Positions 18,243 through 26,766 of a stretch of 64,000 bases of DNA are shown piece by piece. The notes beneath the pieces were generated by a model. That model was not told the DNA's origin. It worked only from the letters and a program-made list of their open reading frames with translations, and ran no database searches. The translations under genes and the position numbers were made by a program. Numbering within the stretch: position 1 is the stretch's first letter; every line of letters starts with the position of its first letter. Where the stretch lies: NCBI RefSeq assembly GCF_030142075.1, contig NZ_CP126241.1, forward strand, positions 3,286,001-3,350,000, in the 5' to 3' direction. The stretch is from Arthrobacter sp. zg-Y20 (lineage in GTDB: Bacteria > Actinomycetota > Actinomycetes > Actinomycetales > Micrococcaceae).

Positions 18243-19628
18243 ATGCTTACCGACACCGACCTCGAAGACCTCCGCGCCGCCGTCCGGGGACCCGTCAGTT
18301 TCCCCGGGGATCCGGGTTATGACACTGACACCATGACAGTGAACCCCACCCTGATGCACCGCCCCGAGGCGGTGCTGGGCGCGGCCGGCGCCGCCGACGT
18401 GCAGGCCGCGGTCCGCTGGGCCGGCGAGCGTGGCATTCCGCTGGCGGTCCAGGCCACCGGACATTCTGTTTCCTCGCCCATGGACGAGGGCCTGCTGATT
18501 AATACCTCCCGGCTGCAGGACGTGGTGATCAACCCCGACGACGGCACCGCCACGGTAGGGGCCGGCGTCCGGTGGCGCACCCTGCTGCAGCAGACCGTGC
18601 CGCTGGGCCTGACCGGAGCCCATGGCTCCTCCGGCACCGTGGGCATTGTGGGATATTCCGCCGGCGGGGGGCTGCCGGTGATGGGCCGCGCCCTGGGCTT
18701 CGGCAGCGACCATGTGCGCAGCATCGAAGTGGTGACCCCGGACGGCCGGATGCGGCACGTGGACTCGGAGGGCGACGACGCCGAGCTGTTCACGCTGCTG
18801 CGCGGCGGCAAGGGGAATTTCGGCATCATCACCGCCATGACGCACGAGCTGACACCGTTCCAGGAGTTCTACGGCGGCGGCCTGATGTATCCGGAAGCCG
18901 CCGGACCGGGGGTGCTGCAGGCCTTCCTGGATTGGACGGCGCAGCTGCCCTCGGACGCCTCCGCATCGTTGGCCTTCCTGCATCTGCCGGATGTCCCGTT
19001 CCTGCCCGAGGAACTGCGCGGCACGGCGCCGGTGCACGTGCGGTTCGCGCTCTTCGGCAGCCGCGAAGAGGGAGACCTGCTGATTGAACCTATGCGCCGG
19101 GTGTCCGTGCCGTTTATGGACACCATCGGCCCCATGGACTACTCAGGCATTGGCAGCATCCACATGGATCCGGACGGCCCGATGCCCACTATGGAGCGCG
19201 GCGCCCTGCTGTCCTCGCTGCCCGCTGCGGAGCTGCTGGAACAGGTGGGCCCGGGCTCGGACACCCCGCTGATGATGACCGAGATCCGGCAGATGGGAGG
19301 GGCAATGGACACTGAGCCGGACATTGAGGATGTGGTACCCGGCCGCGGATCCGCGTTCCACCTGTTTACAGTGGGGCTCAACGCACCGCCCATCGCTGAC
19401 GCGACTGCTTCCGCCCTGGAACGGCTCAGTGCGGCCACGGCCGCGTACTCCACCGGCACCATGGTGAACATGCACGGTCCGGCCGGGGATCCCCGGGACC
19501 GGCGGCGCGCCTGGGAGCCGGCAGCCTTCGAGCGGCTGCAGGAGGCCAAGGCCGTCTATGATCCGCAGAACCTCTTCCGCTTCGGCCACGCGGTGCCGTT
19601 GCCGGAACCCGGCACCTCCATGCAGTAG
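18243..19628 (+). CDS. FAD-linked oxidoreductase, berberine-bridge-enzyme type
   Basis: A 461-residue VAO/BBE-fold flavoprotein. The FAD-binding part has RWAGERGIPLAVQATGHSVSSP, whose His is the usual covalent flavin attachment site, and TVGIVGYSAGGGLPVMGRALGF. The position that holds the second attachment Cys in bicovalent members reads SSGTVG, so only monocovalent FAD is expected. The C-terminus has the family's YDPQNLFRFGHAV. It oxidises an unknown alcohol or sugar-like substrate. ATG at 18243 lies nine bases after GAGAAAAG. Confidence 0.88.
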   Translation: MLTDTDLEDLRAAVRGPVSFPGDPGYDTDTMTVNPTLMHRPEAVLGAAGAADVQAAVRWAGERGIPLAVQATGHSVSSPMDEGLLINTSRLQDVVINPDDGTATVGAGVRWRTLLQQTVPLGLTGAHGSSGTVGIVGYSAGGGLPVMGRALGFGSDHVRSIEVVTPDGRMRHVDSEGDDAELFTLLRGGKGNFGIITAMTHELTPFQEFYGGGLMYPEAAGPGVLQAFLDWTAQLPSDASASLAFLHLPDVPFLPEELRGTAPVHVRFALFGSREEGDLLIEPMRRVSVPFMDTIGPMDYSGIGSIHMDPDGPMPTMERGALLSSLPAAELLEQVGPGSDTPLMMTEIRQMGGAMDTEPDIEDVVPGRGSAFHLFTVGLNAPPIADATASALERLSAATAAYSTGTMVNMHGPAGDPRDRRRAWEPAAFERLQEAKAVYDPQNLFRFGHAVPLPEPGTSMQ

Positions 19629-19679
19629 GGCTATATTCAGCCCTGTCACGGCAGGACGGGTGCAACGAAAGGCGCGGGC

Positions 19680-20645
19680 ATGGCGAAGCTTGATTTACGG
19701 GTCCGGTTGGTGGGCAAGGTGCTGGGGGCGGTCTCGGTTTCACGCCTGAGCGAGAAGCAGATCCTGGCGAACCAGCAGCGGAGCATCCGGCACAACCCCG
19801 TGACCGACTGGTTGCTGGGCGGCCTTGCACCCGGAGTCGACGTCCGGGAAGACGCTGCCGCCGGCGACGAGGGCCGCATCCCCGTCCGCGTCTACCGGCC
19901 GGCGGACTCCGCGGAAGCACTGCCGCTGGTAGTCCTGATTCACGGGGGCGGCTGGACCACCGGGACGTTGGATGTCTATGACGGCATCGCCAGCACCATT
20001 GCCCGGGACGCGCGCGCCGTCGTCGTCTCCCTGGCCTACCGGCTGGCCCCGACACACCCGTGGCCGGCCGCGGCGGAGGACTGTTACGCCGCGCTGTGTG
20101 ATGTCGCGGGGCGGGCCGCGGAATGGAACGCCGACGCCGGCCGCCTCGCCGTGGTGGGCGACAGTGCCGGCGGCAACCTGGCTGCGGTCCTGACGCTGAT
20201 GTCCCGGGACCGGTCCGGGCCCGGAATCATCTTCCAGGGCCTGGTGTATCCCGCCACGGACCTGACCATGGGCAGTGCCTCCATTGAGGAGAACGCGCAA
20301 GCCCCCATCCTCACGAAGTCCGACATGCACCGCTACGGCAATCTCTACGTGCCGGACAAGGAGGACCGGAAGCACCCCTATGCCTCTCCCCTGCTCGCTC
20401 CCGACCACACCGGCCTGCCGCCGGCATTGATCCAGGTGGCCGAGCACGACCCGCTGCGCGACGACGGACTGCGCTATGGGGCGGCACTGCGGGCTGCAGG
20501 TGTACCGGTGCGCGTCAGCACCTACGTGGGCATGCCGCACGGCTACCTCGCGTTTCCGCGCCTGTTCCGCAGCGCATCGCAGGCGCTGGCAGAACTATGC
20601 AGTGAGCTGCGCCGGGCACTGGCTCCTGCACAGCAGGCGGGCTAG
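19680..20645 (+). CDS. Alpha/beta hydrolase of the hormone-sensitive-lipase family
   Basis: A 321-residue esterase or lipase. LIHGGGW (oxyanion HGGG) lies near residue 88, VGDSAGGNLAA is the nucleophile elbow near 160, HDPLRDDG holds the acid near 260 and GMPHGYLAF the catalytic His near 290. These are the family IV bacterial esterase hallmarks. The physiological substrate is unknown; short-chain carboxylic esters are usual. It is preceded by the flavoprotein gene on the same strand with 51 bases between. Its stop overlaps that of the next convergent gene in a shared CTAG. Confidence 0.92.
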   Translation: MAKLDLRVRLVGKVLGAVSVSRLSEKQILANQQRSIRHNPVTDWLLGGLAPGVDVREDAAAGDEGRIPVRVYRPADSAEALPLVVLIHGGGWTTGTLDVYDGIASTIARDARAVVVSLAYRLAPTHPWPAAAEDCYAALCDVAGRAAEWNADAGRLAVVGDSAGGNLAAVLTLMSRDRSGPGIIFQGLVYPATDLTMGSASIEENAQAPILTKSDMHRYGNLYVPDKEDRKHPYASPLLAPDHTGLPPALIQVAEHDPLRDDGLRYGAALRAAGVPVRVSTYVGMPHGYLAFPRLFRSASQALAELCSELRRALAPAQQAG

Positions 20646-21040
20646 GGCGTGCCGGCCAGTGCCATCAGCGGCCACATCAGGACCCAGAGCAGGAACATGC
20701 CCAGGAACAACCAGGCACCGGCCTTGGGATTGCCGCCGCGCCAGGAGAGCAGCAGGACCACACCGCTGATCAGCAGCCCGGCCAGCCATCCCGGCCCCAT
20801 CCACACGGTGCCGAAAGTCCAGCCGTCCACCTCCAGGGACAGCCGGAACAAGCCGTACGCAATCGGCATGGTGAGCAAGAAACCGGCCAATCCCAGTGTC
20901 AGCGCAATCCCGCCGGACCAGCCCAGCCGGACCGGTTCGGTCCCGGGCGTTTGTTCGTCCGGCGCGCTTGCGGGGGCTCCCTGCTGCGGAGCATATGGGT
21001 GGGCCGGGGTGTCCTGCCGGGACATGTCCTGCTGCGGCAC
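20642..21040 (-). CDS. Small membrane protein with proline-rich N-terminus
   Basis: A 132-residue protein with a Gln/Pro-rich N-terminus (SRQDTPAHPYAPQQGAP) of about 45 residues and three hydrophobic segments, the last two flanking a SWRGGNPKAGAW turn. I recognise no family. GTG at 21040 follows GGAAGGAACCAC, a good ribosome-binding site. It sits 14 bases downstream of the triplet-repeat protein gene on the same strand, so the two are probably one transcript. The function is unknown. Confidence 0.65.
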   Translation of the reverse strand: MPQQDMSRQDTPAHPYAPQQGAPASAPDEQTPGTEPVRLGWSGGIALTLGLAGFLLTMPIAYGLFRLSLEVDGWTFGTVWMGPGWLAGLLISGVVLLLSWRGGNPKAGAWLFLGMFLLWVLMWPLMALAGTP

Positions 21041-21054
21041 GTGGTTCCTTCCGA

Positions 21055-21426
21055 TCAGCGGTTCGGGGCGGCGGAACGGCGGCGGCGCGAGCGCGTACGA
21101 CGGCGGGACTGTCCCTGAGAGCGAGACTGCGCCTGAGAGCGCGACTGCGCCGGAGTACGGGGGCCAGGCTGGATACGCGGAGCGGTTCCAGCCCCGGCGG
21201 CCATGATTCCCGCCTTGGACCGGGAGGACATCACGGACCCGACGGACAGCCAGGACATCACCGCGGCGGCGGACAGGGCGGAGCCGATCGCCAGCAGGGA
21301 CCCGAAGGAACCGATCGACCCAATAGAGCAGACGGATCCCACACTGCCAATGGACAGCACGGAGTTCTTGGAACCGACGGACAGCACCGACCCCGAGGAC
21401 CACAGCGATAACACCGATCGTTCCAT
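21055..21426 (-). CDS. Ser-X-X triplet-repeat protein with basic tail
   Basis: A 123-residue protein of unknown function. From residue 4 to about 72 it is built of some 23 consecutive three-residue units beginning with Ser, with hydrophobic or Gly in the other places (SVL SVG, SIG SVG, SIG SIG SFG). Such strict three-residue periodicity suggests an elongated repeat structure or a membrane-associated filament. The last 40 residues are rich in Arg, Ser and Gln (QSRSQGQSRRRTRSRRRR) and could bind nucleic acid or acidic lipid. ATG at 21426 follows GGAAAGGG. I recall similar small proteins in other Actinobacteria without a known role. It is divergent from the genes at 21579-22399. Confidence 0.7.
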   Translation of the reverse strand: MERSVLSLWSSGSVLSVGSKNSVLSIGSVGSVCSIGSIGSFGSLLAIGSALSAAAVMSWLSVGSVMSSRSKAGIMAAGAGTAPRIQPGPRTPAQSRSQAQSRSQGQSRRRTRSRRRRSAAPNR

Positions 21427-21530
21427 GCTGACCCTTTCCGTCCCGGCGTATCGCCTCGACGCCCCTACCCTAACCCGGCAGGCGGCGCCTGTCCCCGACT
21501 CGTCCAGGATCAGTCGATGCCAAGAAACGA

Positions 21531-21577
21531 TGTCAAGAAACCGTTGACGCCTGCCTGATGTCAAGTTCTAATTGACA
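21531..21577. promoter_or_regulatory. Two tandem TGTCAA-N7-TTGACR operators
   Basis: TGTCAA at 21531-21536 with TTGACG at 21544-21549, and TGTCAA at 21559-21564 with TTGACA at 21572-21577, form two identical-geometry inverted repeats 28 bp apart. A further degenerate TGCCAAG lies at 21518. They occupy the promoter region of the gene at 21579 and face the divergent triplet-repeat gene. The helix-turn-helix protein at 21857-22399 is a natural candidate to bind them. Confidence 0.7.
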
Positions 21578-21578
21578 C

Positions 21579-21860
21579 ATGAGAGCATCCCGAACCTTCA
21601 ACATTGTTTACGCCGTCGCCCTCATCCTTGTGGGCGCCGCGCTCCTGGCTGCCTGGCTGCTGCTGGACATGGCCAGCTTGTGGGAGGGCTTCTGCCTGGG
21701 CGCCGGGATTACGTTGCTTGCGGCCGGGATTTACGTCGCCGTGGCCTTCGTGTGGAAGGGAAGCACGGACGCCAGCGGCACCGAATACTGGCTGCCCAGC
21801 CGGGACACCGGCGGTTCCGCCGGGCCGCTGCCGGGTCCCAAGGGCGGCGGGCAGCCGTGA
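21579..21860 (+). CDS. Small two-helix membrane protein
   Basis: A 93-residue protein with two hydrophobic helices (FNIVYAVALILVGAALLAAW and LGAGITLLAAGIYVAVAFVW) and a Gly/Pro-rich tail. No family is recognised. The ATG directly follows the second TGTCAA/TTGACA operator-like dyad, so the message is leaderless or nearly so. The stop overlaps the GTG of the DNA-binding protein at 21857, giving translational coupling. The pair may be a membrane partner and its regulator; this is inference. Confidence 0.75.
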   Translation: MRASRTFNIVYAVALILVGAALLAAWLLLDMASLWEGFCLGAGITLLAAGIYVAVAFVWKGSTDASGTEYWLPSRDTGGSAGPLPGPKGGGQP

Positions 21861-22399
21861 GCGGCAGCAAACCGGTCACCGATCTGCAGGAACAGATCGG
21901 CAGCCTGATCCTCGGGGACCGCGGCGAAGCCGGTGCCCTCAGTGAGGAGGAGCATCTAGCCCTGGTGGCACGGGCCGCCGCAGCGGAGCGGGCCAGCCAG
22001 GAGTTGCAGCGGCGGGCCGTCATGGCGGCCCGCGGTGCAGGCGTCAGCTGGGCTGCCCTGGGCCGGGAGCTTGGCATGACGCGGCAGGCGGTCCAGCAGC
22101 GGTTCGGCGGACACCCGGACGCCGCGGAGCCCGATGCCCGCGAGCGCTGGCTTGGTCCCGTCACCGCCTTCGACGAATTGCGCGAACTGGAGCTCGCGGG
22201 GCGGCTGGGCTGGCGGACCGTGGGGGCCGAGCTGCTGCGGCACCGGATGCTGCAGACCGACACCCAGTGGGAGCACCGCCGTGTCCTCTGGACCCGTCCG
22301 GTCCACTACTACGAAACGGACGGCTGGCAGCTGGGCTGCCGGGCCTTTCCCTGGCTGTATCTGGTGCGGGACCTGCATATACCGCCGGTGGGCGAGTAA
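21857..22399 (+). CDS. Helix-turn-helix DNA-binding protein
   Basis: A 180-residue protein. Residues 35-85 carry a helical segment and a clear helix-turn-helix (VSWAALGRELGMTRQAVQQRF), of the kind often seen in actinobacterial single-domain regulators. The C-terminal 90 residues, with several Trp and Tyr (WEHRRVLWTRPVHYYETDGW), are unassigned. GTG at 21857 overlaps the previous stop (GTGA). The tandem TGTCAA/TTGACR dyads upstream of the coupled gene are plausible targets. It ends next to the convergent aldo/keto reductase gene. Confidence 0.75.
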   Translation: MSGSKPVTDLQEQIGSLILGDRGEAGALSEEEHLALVARAAAAERASQELQRRAVMAARGAGVSWAALGRELGMTRQAVQQRFGGHPDAAEPDARERWLGPVTAFDELRELELAGRLGWRTVGAELLRHRMLQTDTQWEHRRVLWTRPVHYYETDGWQLGCRAFPWLYLVRDLHIPPVGE

Positions 22400-23245
22400 T
22401 CACTCCATCTTCACGCCGCTGAGCCGGGCCACGGCCTCGGGGTCCGTGTGGTCGAAGAACATGGACTTCCCGGTATCCAGATCGGCGATGGCTGCCATTT
22501 CCTGCGGACTGAGCTCGAAACCGAACGAGTCCAGGTTCGCGGCCATCCGGTCCGGGTTCACGGTCTTGGGAATCACCACGATGCCGCGCTGGATCAGCCA
22601 GCGCAGCACCACCTGGGCAATGGACTTGCCGTGGGCTTCCGCAACGGCACTAAGTGTCGGATGCGAGAACAGGTTGTTCTTTCCCTCCGCGAACGGGGCC
22701 CAGGACTCCTGCCGGACACCGTGCTCGGTCATCATCTCGTTTTCGACCGCCCGCTGATAGAACGGGTTCGTTTCGATCTGGTTCACGGCCGGGGTGATCT
22801 CGTTGTGGATGATCAGGTCCAGCAGCCGGTCCGAGGTGAAGTTGGAGACCCCGATGGCCCGGGCGCCGCCGTCGTTGTAGATCTGTTCCATCACCCGCCA
22901 CTCCCCGTACACGTCGCCGAAGGGCTGGTGGATCAGGTACAGGTCCACGTAGTCCATGCCCAGGTTCTGCAGCGAATTCTGGAACGCCGGGCCGGTGCCC
23001 GTCTCTCCGTTGTCCTGGATCCAGAGCTTGGTGGTAATAAACAGCTGGTCCCGCGGGATGCCGCTGCTGCGGACGGCCCGCCCCACGGCGTCCTCATTCT
23101 GGTAGGCGGCCGCCGTGTCCAGGGAGCGGTAACCCGCTTCCAGCGCGTTGGCCACCACCTGCTCGGTGTCCTCCGGCGGGACCTGGTAAACGCCGAAACC
23201 AAGGACCGGCATTTCCACGCCGTTATTCAGGGTGAAGGTATCCAT
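22400..23245 (-). CDS. Aldo/keto reductase (2,5-diketogluconate-reductase type)
   Basis: A 281-residue NADPH-dependent reductase of the (beta/alpha)8 family. It shows [18 protein letters not shown] (catalytic Asp and Tyr region), FITTKLW (catalytic Lys) and YLIHQPFG (catalytic His), then GVSNF and the C-terminal phosphate-binding [18 protein letters not shown]. The length and motifs fit the actinobacterial AKR5-like group that reduces small aldehydes and ketones. ATG at 23245 lies after a GGAAAACCCC stretch. A cupin gene lies upstream on the same strand, 46 bases away, likely in one operon. Confidence 0.93.
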   Translation of the reverse strand: MDTFTLNNGVEMPVLGFGVYQVPPEDTEQVVANALEAGYRSLDTAAAYQNEDAVGRAVRSSGIPRDQLFITTKLWIQDNGETGTGPAFQNSLQNLGMDYVDLYLIHQPFGDVYGEWRVMEQIYNDGGARAIGVSNFTSDRLLDLIIHNEITPAVNQIETNPFYQRAVENEMMTEHGVRQESWAPFAEGKNNLFSHPTLSAVAEAHGKSIAQVVLRWLIQRGIVVIPKTVNPDRMAANLDSFGFELSPQEMAAIADLDTGKSMFFDHTDPEAVARLSGVKME

Positions 23246-23291
23246 CGGGGTTTTCCTTTCGTGGCGGGGCTGCAGCGGATACTGACCGTGG

Positions 23292-23690
23292 TTACAGGGC
23301 GCCGTATTCCGCGTCGGTGACCAGCTCTCCCCATTCGGATTCCTGGCCCACCGGCGGCGCCTCCCACATGGCCAGATGAGTCATCAGGCTGTTCCGGGCG
23401 GCACCGTGCCAGTGCCACTCCCCCGGCGGCGTGTAGATGGTGTCGCCGGGCCGCACCTGGACAATGAGTCCGCCCAGGGACTGGACCAGCCCGTACCCCT
23501 CGGTGACGTGCAGGGTCTGCCCGACGGCGTGGGCGTGCCAGGCAGTGCGGGCACCGGGGGCAAAATGCACGGCGTTCACCCGCATCCGCGAGGGGGCCGG
23601 CTTCGGTGCTGCAATGACCTCAAACCAGACGTCGCCGGTGAACATGTTGGCCGGACCTTTGACGCTCGGGTGGCGCGGTTCCACTTCCAT
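23292..23690 (-). CDS. Cupin-domain protein
   Basis: A 132-residue single-domain cupin. Motif 1 is [15 protein letters not shown] (metal-ligand His pair and Glu) at about residues 50-65, and motif 2 is [16 protein letters not shown] at about 82-97, with a further His. Proteins of this carboxymuconolactone/quercetin-like cupin group are often metal-dependent enzymes or sensors. It is followed by the aldo/keto reductase gene in probable operon, which suggests a small-molecule detoxification role; the substrate is unknown. Confidence 0.88.
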   Translation of the reverse strand: MEVEPRHPSVKGPANMFTGDVWFEVIAAPKPAPSRMRVNAVHFAPGARTAWHAHAVGQTLHVTEGYGLVQSLGGLIVQVRPGDTIYTPPGEWHWHGAARNSLMTHLAMWEAPPVGQESEWGELVTDAEYGAL

Positions 23691-23845
23691 GGGATCTCCC
23701 TTGGGGATGCGGCAGCCGGCGTGCCGTTTGAACCGGCACGGGACTCCTTGGACCCCTCCGACACTACAAGCGTGCGGGCTGATGCGGGAGGGGGCAGGCG
23801 CGCTGTGGCCCCGGCTGCCGCGTTCCCCTGGAGATGCTCCGGCGC

Positions 23846-24730
23846 TTAGCCGTGCCGTCCGCGTGGCATGAGGGTGAGCGCAATGACCACAACGCCGGCC
23901 GCCAGAGCGCCCAGACCCAGGACCGCCATCTGGGAGGGGGAGCCGCTGGCGTCGGTGCCGGTATAGGCCAGCGCACTGCGGCAGGGTCGCACCGTGTTGC
24001 CGCTTACCGGGTCAACCAGCGCACCATCAGGTCCCACCGTGGCAACCGGAAGCCCTGCAGCTTCAGCAGCTGAAATTGCCGCTGCGGCGTCCGGACAGGT
24101 GCAGTTGGCTGCGCCTCCGCCGCCAGATGCTGCACCCCCGCCACCCTGGGTGGCTGTGCCCGTGGTCGGACCCGGCGTCGGCGTGCCCGTGGTCGGACCC
24201 GGCGTCGGCGTGCCCGTGGTCGGACCCGGCGTCGGCGTGCCGGTGGTCGGACCCGGCGTCGGCGTGCCCGTGGTCGGACTCGGCGTCGGCGTGCCCGTGG
24301 TCGGACTCGGCGTCGGCGTGCCCGTGGTCGGACTCGGCGTCGGCGTATCCGTTGTGGGGCAGGGGGTGGGAGCGGGTGAGGTGGTAGGTGGCGTGTCAGA
24401 GCAGCCGTTGGCCAGGAATTGCGCGGCCCGGGCCGGGTCCTCACGCCACGTAGCGCTTCCGTTGTAGCCCTCAAAGGGCGGCACGATGTCCCCCTGGTGG
24501 CTGTCATGGCCATTGCCGCCAAACACCGAGGACGTACTCACGTTTTGGTAGTTGTAAACACCCTCCGGCTGGCCCTGGGGGTGGTGGCAAATGCTGACCT
24601 TGCCGGCCCCCAGGGCGGGGGACGTTTGTGCCGGAAGAGTCACGGCCTGTGCAGGCCCGGCGATTCCAAGAAATGCGAGGACAAAAACAGCTAGGAAACT
24701 TAGTACACGGATGTGGGGGAGTCGTTTCAT
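23846..24730 (-). CDS. Sortase-anchored surface protein with TPTPGPTT repeats
   Basis: A 294-residue exported protein: signal peptide (MKRLPHIRVLSFLAVFVLAF ending AQA), then a globular part with ICHHPQGQPEGVYNYQNV and HDSHQGDIVPPFEGY, a His/Cys-rich pattern recurring in actinobacterial surface proteins. Next is a stalk of eight-residue Thr/Pro repeats (residues about 130-200), a Gly-rich linker, and a C-terminal sorting signal LAYTG with a hydrophobic helix and RGRHG tail. It should be covalently attached to the wall by a class E-like sortase. ATG at 24730 has AGGAG ten bases upstream. No sortase gene lies nearby. The ligand is unknown. Confidence 0.85.
   Translation of the reverse strand: MKRLPHIRVLSFLAVFVLAFLGIAGPAQAVTLPAQTSPALGAGKVSICHHPQGQPEGVYNYQNVSTSSVFGGNGHDSHQGDIVPPFEGYNGSATWREDPARAAQFLANGCSDTPPTTSPAPTPCPTTDTPTPSPTTGTPTPSPTTGTPTPSPTTGTPTPGPTTGTPTPGPTTGTPTPGPTTGTPTPGPTTGTATQGGGGAASGGGGAANCTCPDAAAAISAAEAAGLPVATVGPDGALVDPVSGNTVRPCRSALAYTGTDASGSPSQMAVLGLGALAAGVVVIALTLMPRGRHG
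24166..24357. repeat. 24-bp coding tandem repeats in the surface-protein stalk
   Basis: About eight copies of a 24-bp unit (GTCGGCGTGCCCGTGGTCGG and variants on the + strand) encode the Thr/Pro repeats of the surface protein. The copies are nearly identical, in two sub-types differing at one codon (Gly or Ser), which suggests recent slippage expansion. The copy number is expected to vary between strains. Confidence 0.9.
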
Positions 24731-25110
24731 GGCGGTGGTGCTCCTGCCGACGAGGGTGCGCTGAGTGAGCCATACCCGCCTGGCGGCAGGCATGGCCGGA
24801 TGCAGGCCTGGCGGGGGAATGGACGCAGCGCCGATGGCAAGAGGCCTGGCCCGTTCGCTAATCCGCTGGCCCGGCAGTGGTGAAAGATTCCGGGTGAATT
24901 GCTGGTAGCGGGATTGAGACTACGCGGGAGCCAAGTAGCGCAATAGAGTATTTGCCCATACTGCTTCGAGCAGTTCTAACTTTTTTACGCGTATTTGGAA
25001 TGCACGATTTCTGTCAACGCACAGCACTGTTTTTGCCGGAAACCCGGGGTGTTTATCAGTGGCTTCCCCCTCGGGGAGGTCCACGGGCCGGCACGCTGGC
25101 CCGCGGGAGA
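24731..25110. other. Intergenic region between surface protein and MerR gene
   Basis: About 380 bases with no credible gene. The right end holds CGGGCC-N8-GGCCCG (about 25084-25103), a possible terminator for the MerR-type gene that ends at 25111. The middle (about 24950-25050) is AT-richer than its surroundings, with no repeat or known motif recognised; the promoter of the surface-protein gene should lie in its left part. Confidence 0.5.
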
Positions 25111-25914
25111 TTAGACCCGTTCCACCGGCTGCTGCAGCTCCGTCACCCAGTCCGCCTGGTCATCGGATACCGCACGGACGTACACCTCACGGCACGGTCC
25201 GGAGGGTGCAAACCCTCGGGCAACGATCTCGGCATGGACGGCCTGCCAGCTTTCCCCAATCCGGTCCATGGCGCCCAAGTGCACACCGCAGATGGCCGCG
25301 GGCACCGAGGGCAGGTCCACCACTTCCACGCCCTCGGGAGTGGCCGGGCCGACGACATAGCCGGCCAGGATGCGCATACCCTCCTCGCCCATCTCGTACT
25401 GGGCGATCGGTGTATCCAGGGAAGCACCCGCCGCGGACAGCGCCGCCCCCACTGCATCAAAAAGCGGCCCAACAACGCCGGCTACCTCCGGCTGTTCGGC
25501 AACAACGGCGGTGCGGGCGGCCAGCCGGACGGCGGGCAGGGACTTGGAGATGATTTCGATCTGGGACATGGCATTTTCCTTTTCAATGAGGTGGAGCCTG
25601 CGCTCGACGTCGATGAGCCGTGCGGTTGCCGTCCGTTGCTCGCGTTCCACCTCGGCGCGCCGGACGCGGAGCATGTCCGCAATCCGGCCTGCGTCCACAC
25701 CGGCTTCGAGGATGGAGGCAATGTCCTCCAGGCCGAAACCGAGCTGACGGAGGGCGACAATCCGGTGCAGCCGCTCCAGCTGTGCGGGATCGTAGGAACG
25801 GTAACCGCTGAACTCATCCACGTGGGCGGGAACGAGCAGCCCGGCGGTGTCCCAGTGCCGCAGCATGCGGTGGGTCACCTGCCCGATCTGTGCGAACGCT
25901 CCGATGGATAACAT
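25111..25914 (-). CDS. MerR-family regulator with GyrI-like effector domain
   Basis: A 267-residue regulator. The N-terminal MerR winged helix reads IGAFAQIGQVTHRMLRHWDT, then GLLVPAHVDEFSGYRSYDPAQL and a coiled-coil linker (residues 75-120). The C-terminal 150 residues form a GyrI/BmrR-like small-molecule domain with repeated beta strands. Such proteins activate multidrug efflux or detoxification genes when hydrophobic compounds bind. No efflux gene is adjacent; the divergent neighbour is a mycothiol-dependent isomerase-like gene at 26105, a possible target. Confidence 0.9.
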   Translation of the reverse strand: MLSIGAFAQIGQVTHRMLRHWDTAGLLVPAHVDEFSGYRSYDPAQLERLHRIVALRQLGFGLEDIASILEAGVDAGRIADMLRVRRAEVEREQRTATARLIDVERRLHLIEKENAMSQIEIISKSLPAVRLAARTAVVAEQPEVAGVVGPLFDAVGAALSAAGASLDTPIAQYEMGEEGMRILAGYVVGPATPEGVEVVDLPSVPAAICGVHLGAMDRIGESWQAVHAEIVARGFAPSGPCREVYVRAVSDDQADWVTELQQPVERV

Positions 25915-26104
25915 GCTTCAGTTCTCCTGCCTGCCACTGTGTCAGGGTCAAGTATCGCGTCCCGCAAGCTTCACACGGGGGGGGGTTATCCCTACTCCGC
26001 CCGGATCCCGAGGTGGTGCAACGGGACACGCGCCCGGCCGCCCGCGCTAGGCTGGCGTCCGTCACTGCCAACGCGGGCGGTGAGGGAGGAAAACTGGTGG
26101 CCCC

Positions 26105-26746
26105 ATGACTATTGACGGGAATCTCACCCTTGACGCGAATCCCGAACGTGCAACCCAGCTGTGCGCCGAGGCGCAGGCACGGTTGCTGGGCACCGTGGCG
26201 GGCCTGACCGACGCCGAGGTCCGCGGGCCCAGCCTGTTGCCGGGCTGGACCGTTGGACACGTCCTCACCCATTTGGCACGCAACGCCGACGGCCTTGGCA
26301 GACGGATCGACGGCGCCCTCGACGGCCGGGATGTCCCCAAGTACCCGGGCGGCACAGCGCAGCGGGAAGGTGACATCGAGGCCGGGGCGGGCAGGTCCGC
26401 ACAGGAAATCATCAGCGATCTCGCGAACAGCCAAACAATGCTCGAGACCGTCCTGGCCCGATATGCCGAGGCAGGTTTCCCCAACGGACACTTCCTGGGC
26501 AGCGAGCACTACGGGGTGGCGGCCTGTCCGGCGCACCGGCTGCGCGAAGTGGAGATGCACCATGCCGACCTCGGACTGGGATACGGACCGGCTGACTGGC
26601 CCGAAGAATACGTGGAATGGGACCTGCCGGTGCTGCTGGCCACGGTTCCGGAGCGGCTTGCCTCGGCCTCGGACCGGCGGATGTTCATGGCCTGGCTTGC
26701 GGGCCGCGGGCCCTTGGCTGCCGCCCCGGCTCTCGATCCGTGGTGA
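26105..26746 (+). CDS. Mycothiol-dependent maleylpyruvate isomerase family protein
   Basis: A 213-residue protein of the DinB-like MDMPI family. It has LLPGWTVGHVLTHLARNADG with the first metal His, and RLREVEMHHADLGLGY with the Glu and His that complete the zinc site. These four-helix-bundle enzymes use mycothiol, the thiol of Actinobacteria. True maleylpyruvate isomerase acts in gentisate breakdown, but no gentisate gene is visible here, so the substrate is uncertain. ATG at 26105 has GAGGGAGGA upstream at a slightly long spacing. It is divergent from the MerR-type gene. Confidence 0.85.
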   Translation: MTIDGNLTLDANPERATQLCAEAQARLLGTVAGLTDAEVRGPSLLPGWTVGHVLTHLARNADGLGRRIDGALDGRDVPKYPGGTAQREGDIEAGAGRSAQEIISDLANSQTMLETVLARYAEAGFPNGHFLGSEHYGVAACPAHRLREVEMHHADLGLGYGPADWPEEYVEWDLPVLLATVPERLASASDRRMFMAWLAGRGPLAAAPALDPW

Positions 26747-26766
26747 CGGCGCCCTGGTGATAGTCC

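Noticed and set aside
24166-24357. CRISPR-like array
   Set aside because: The 24-bp units are contiguous without unique spacers, keep a coding frame and encode a Thr/Pro stalk.
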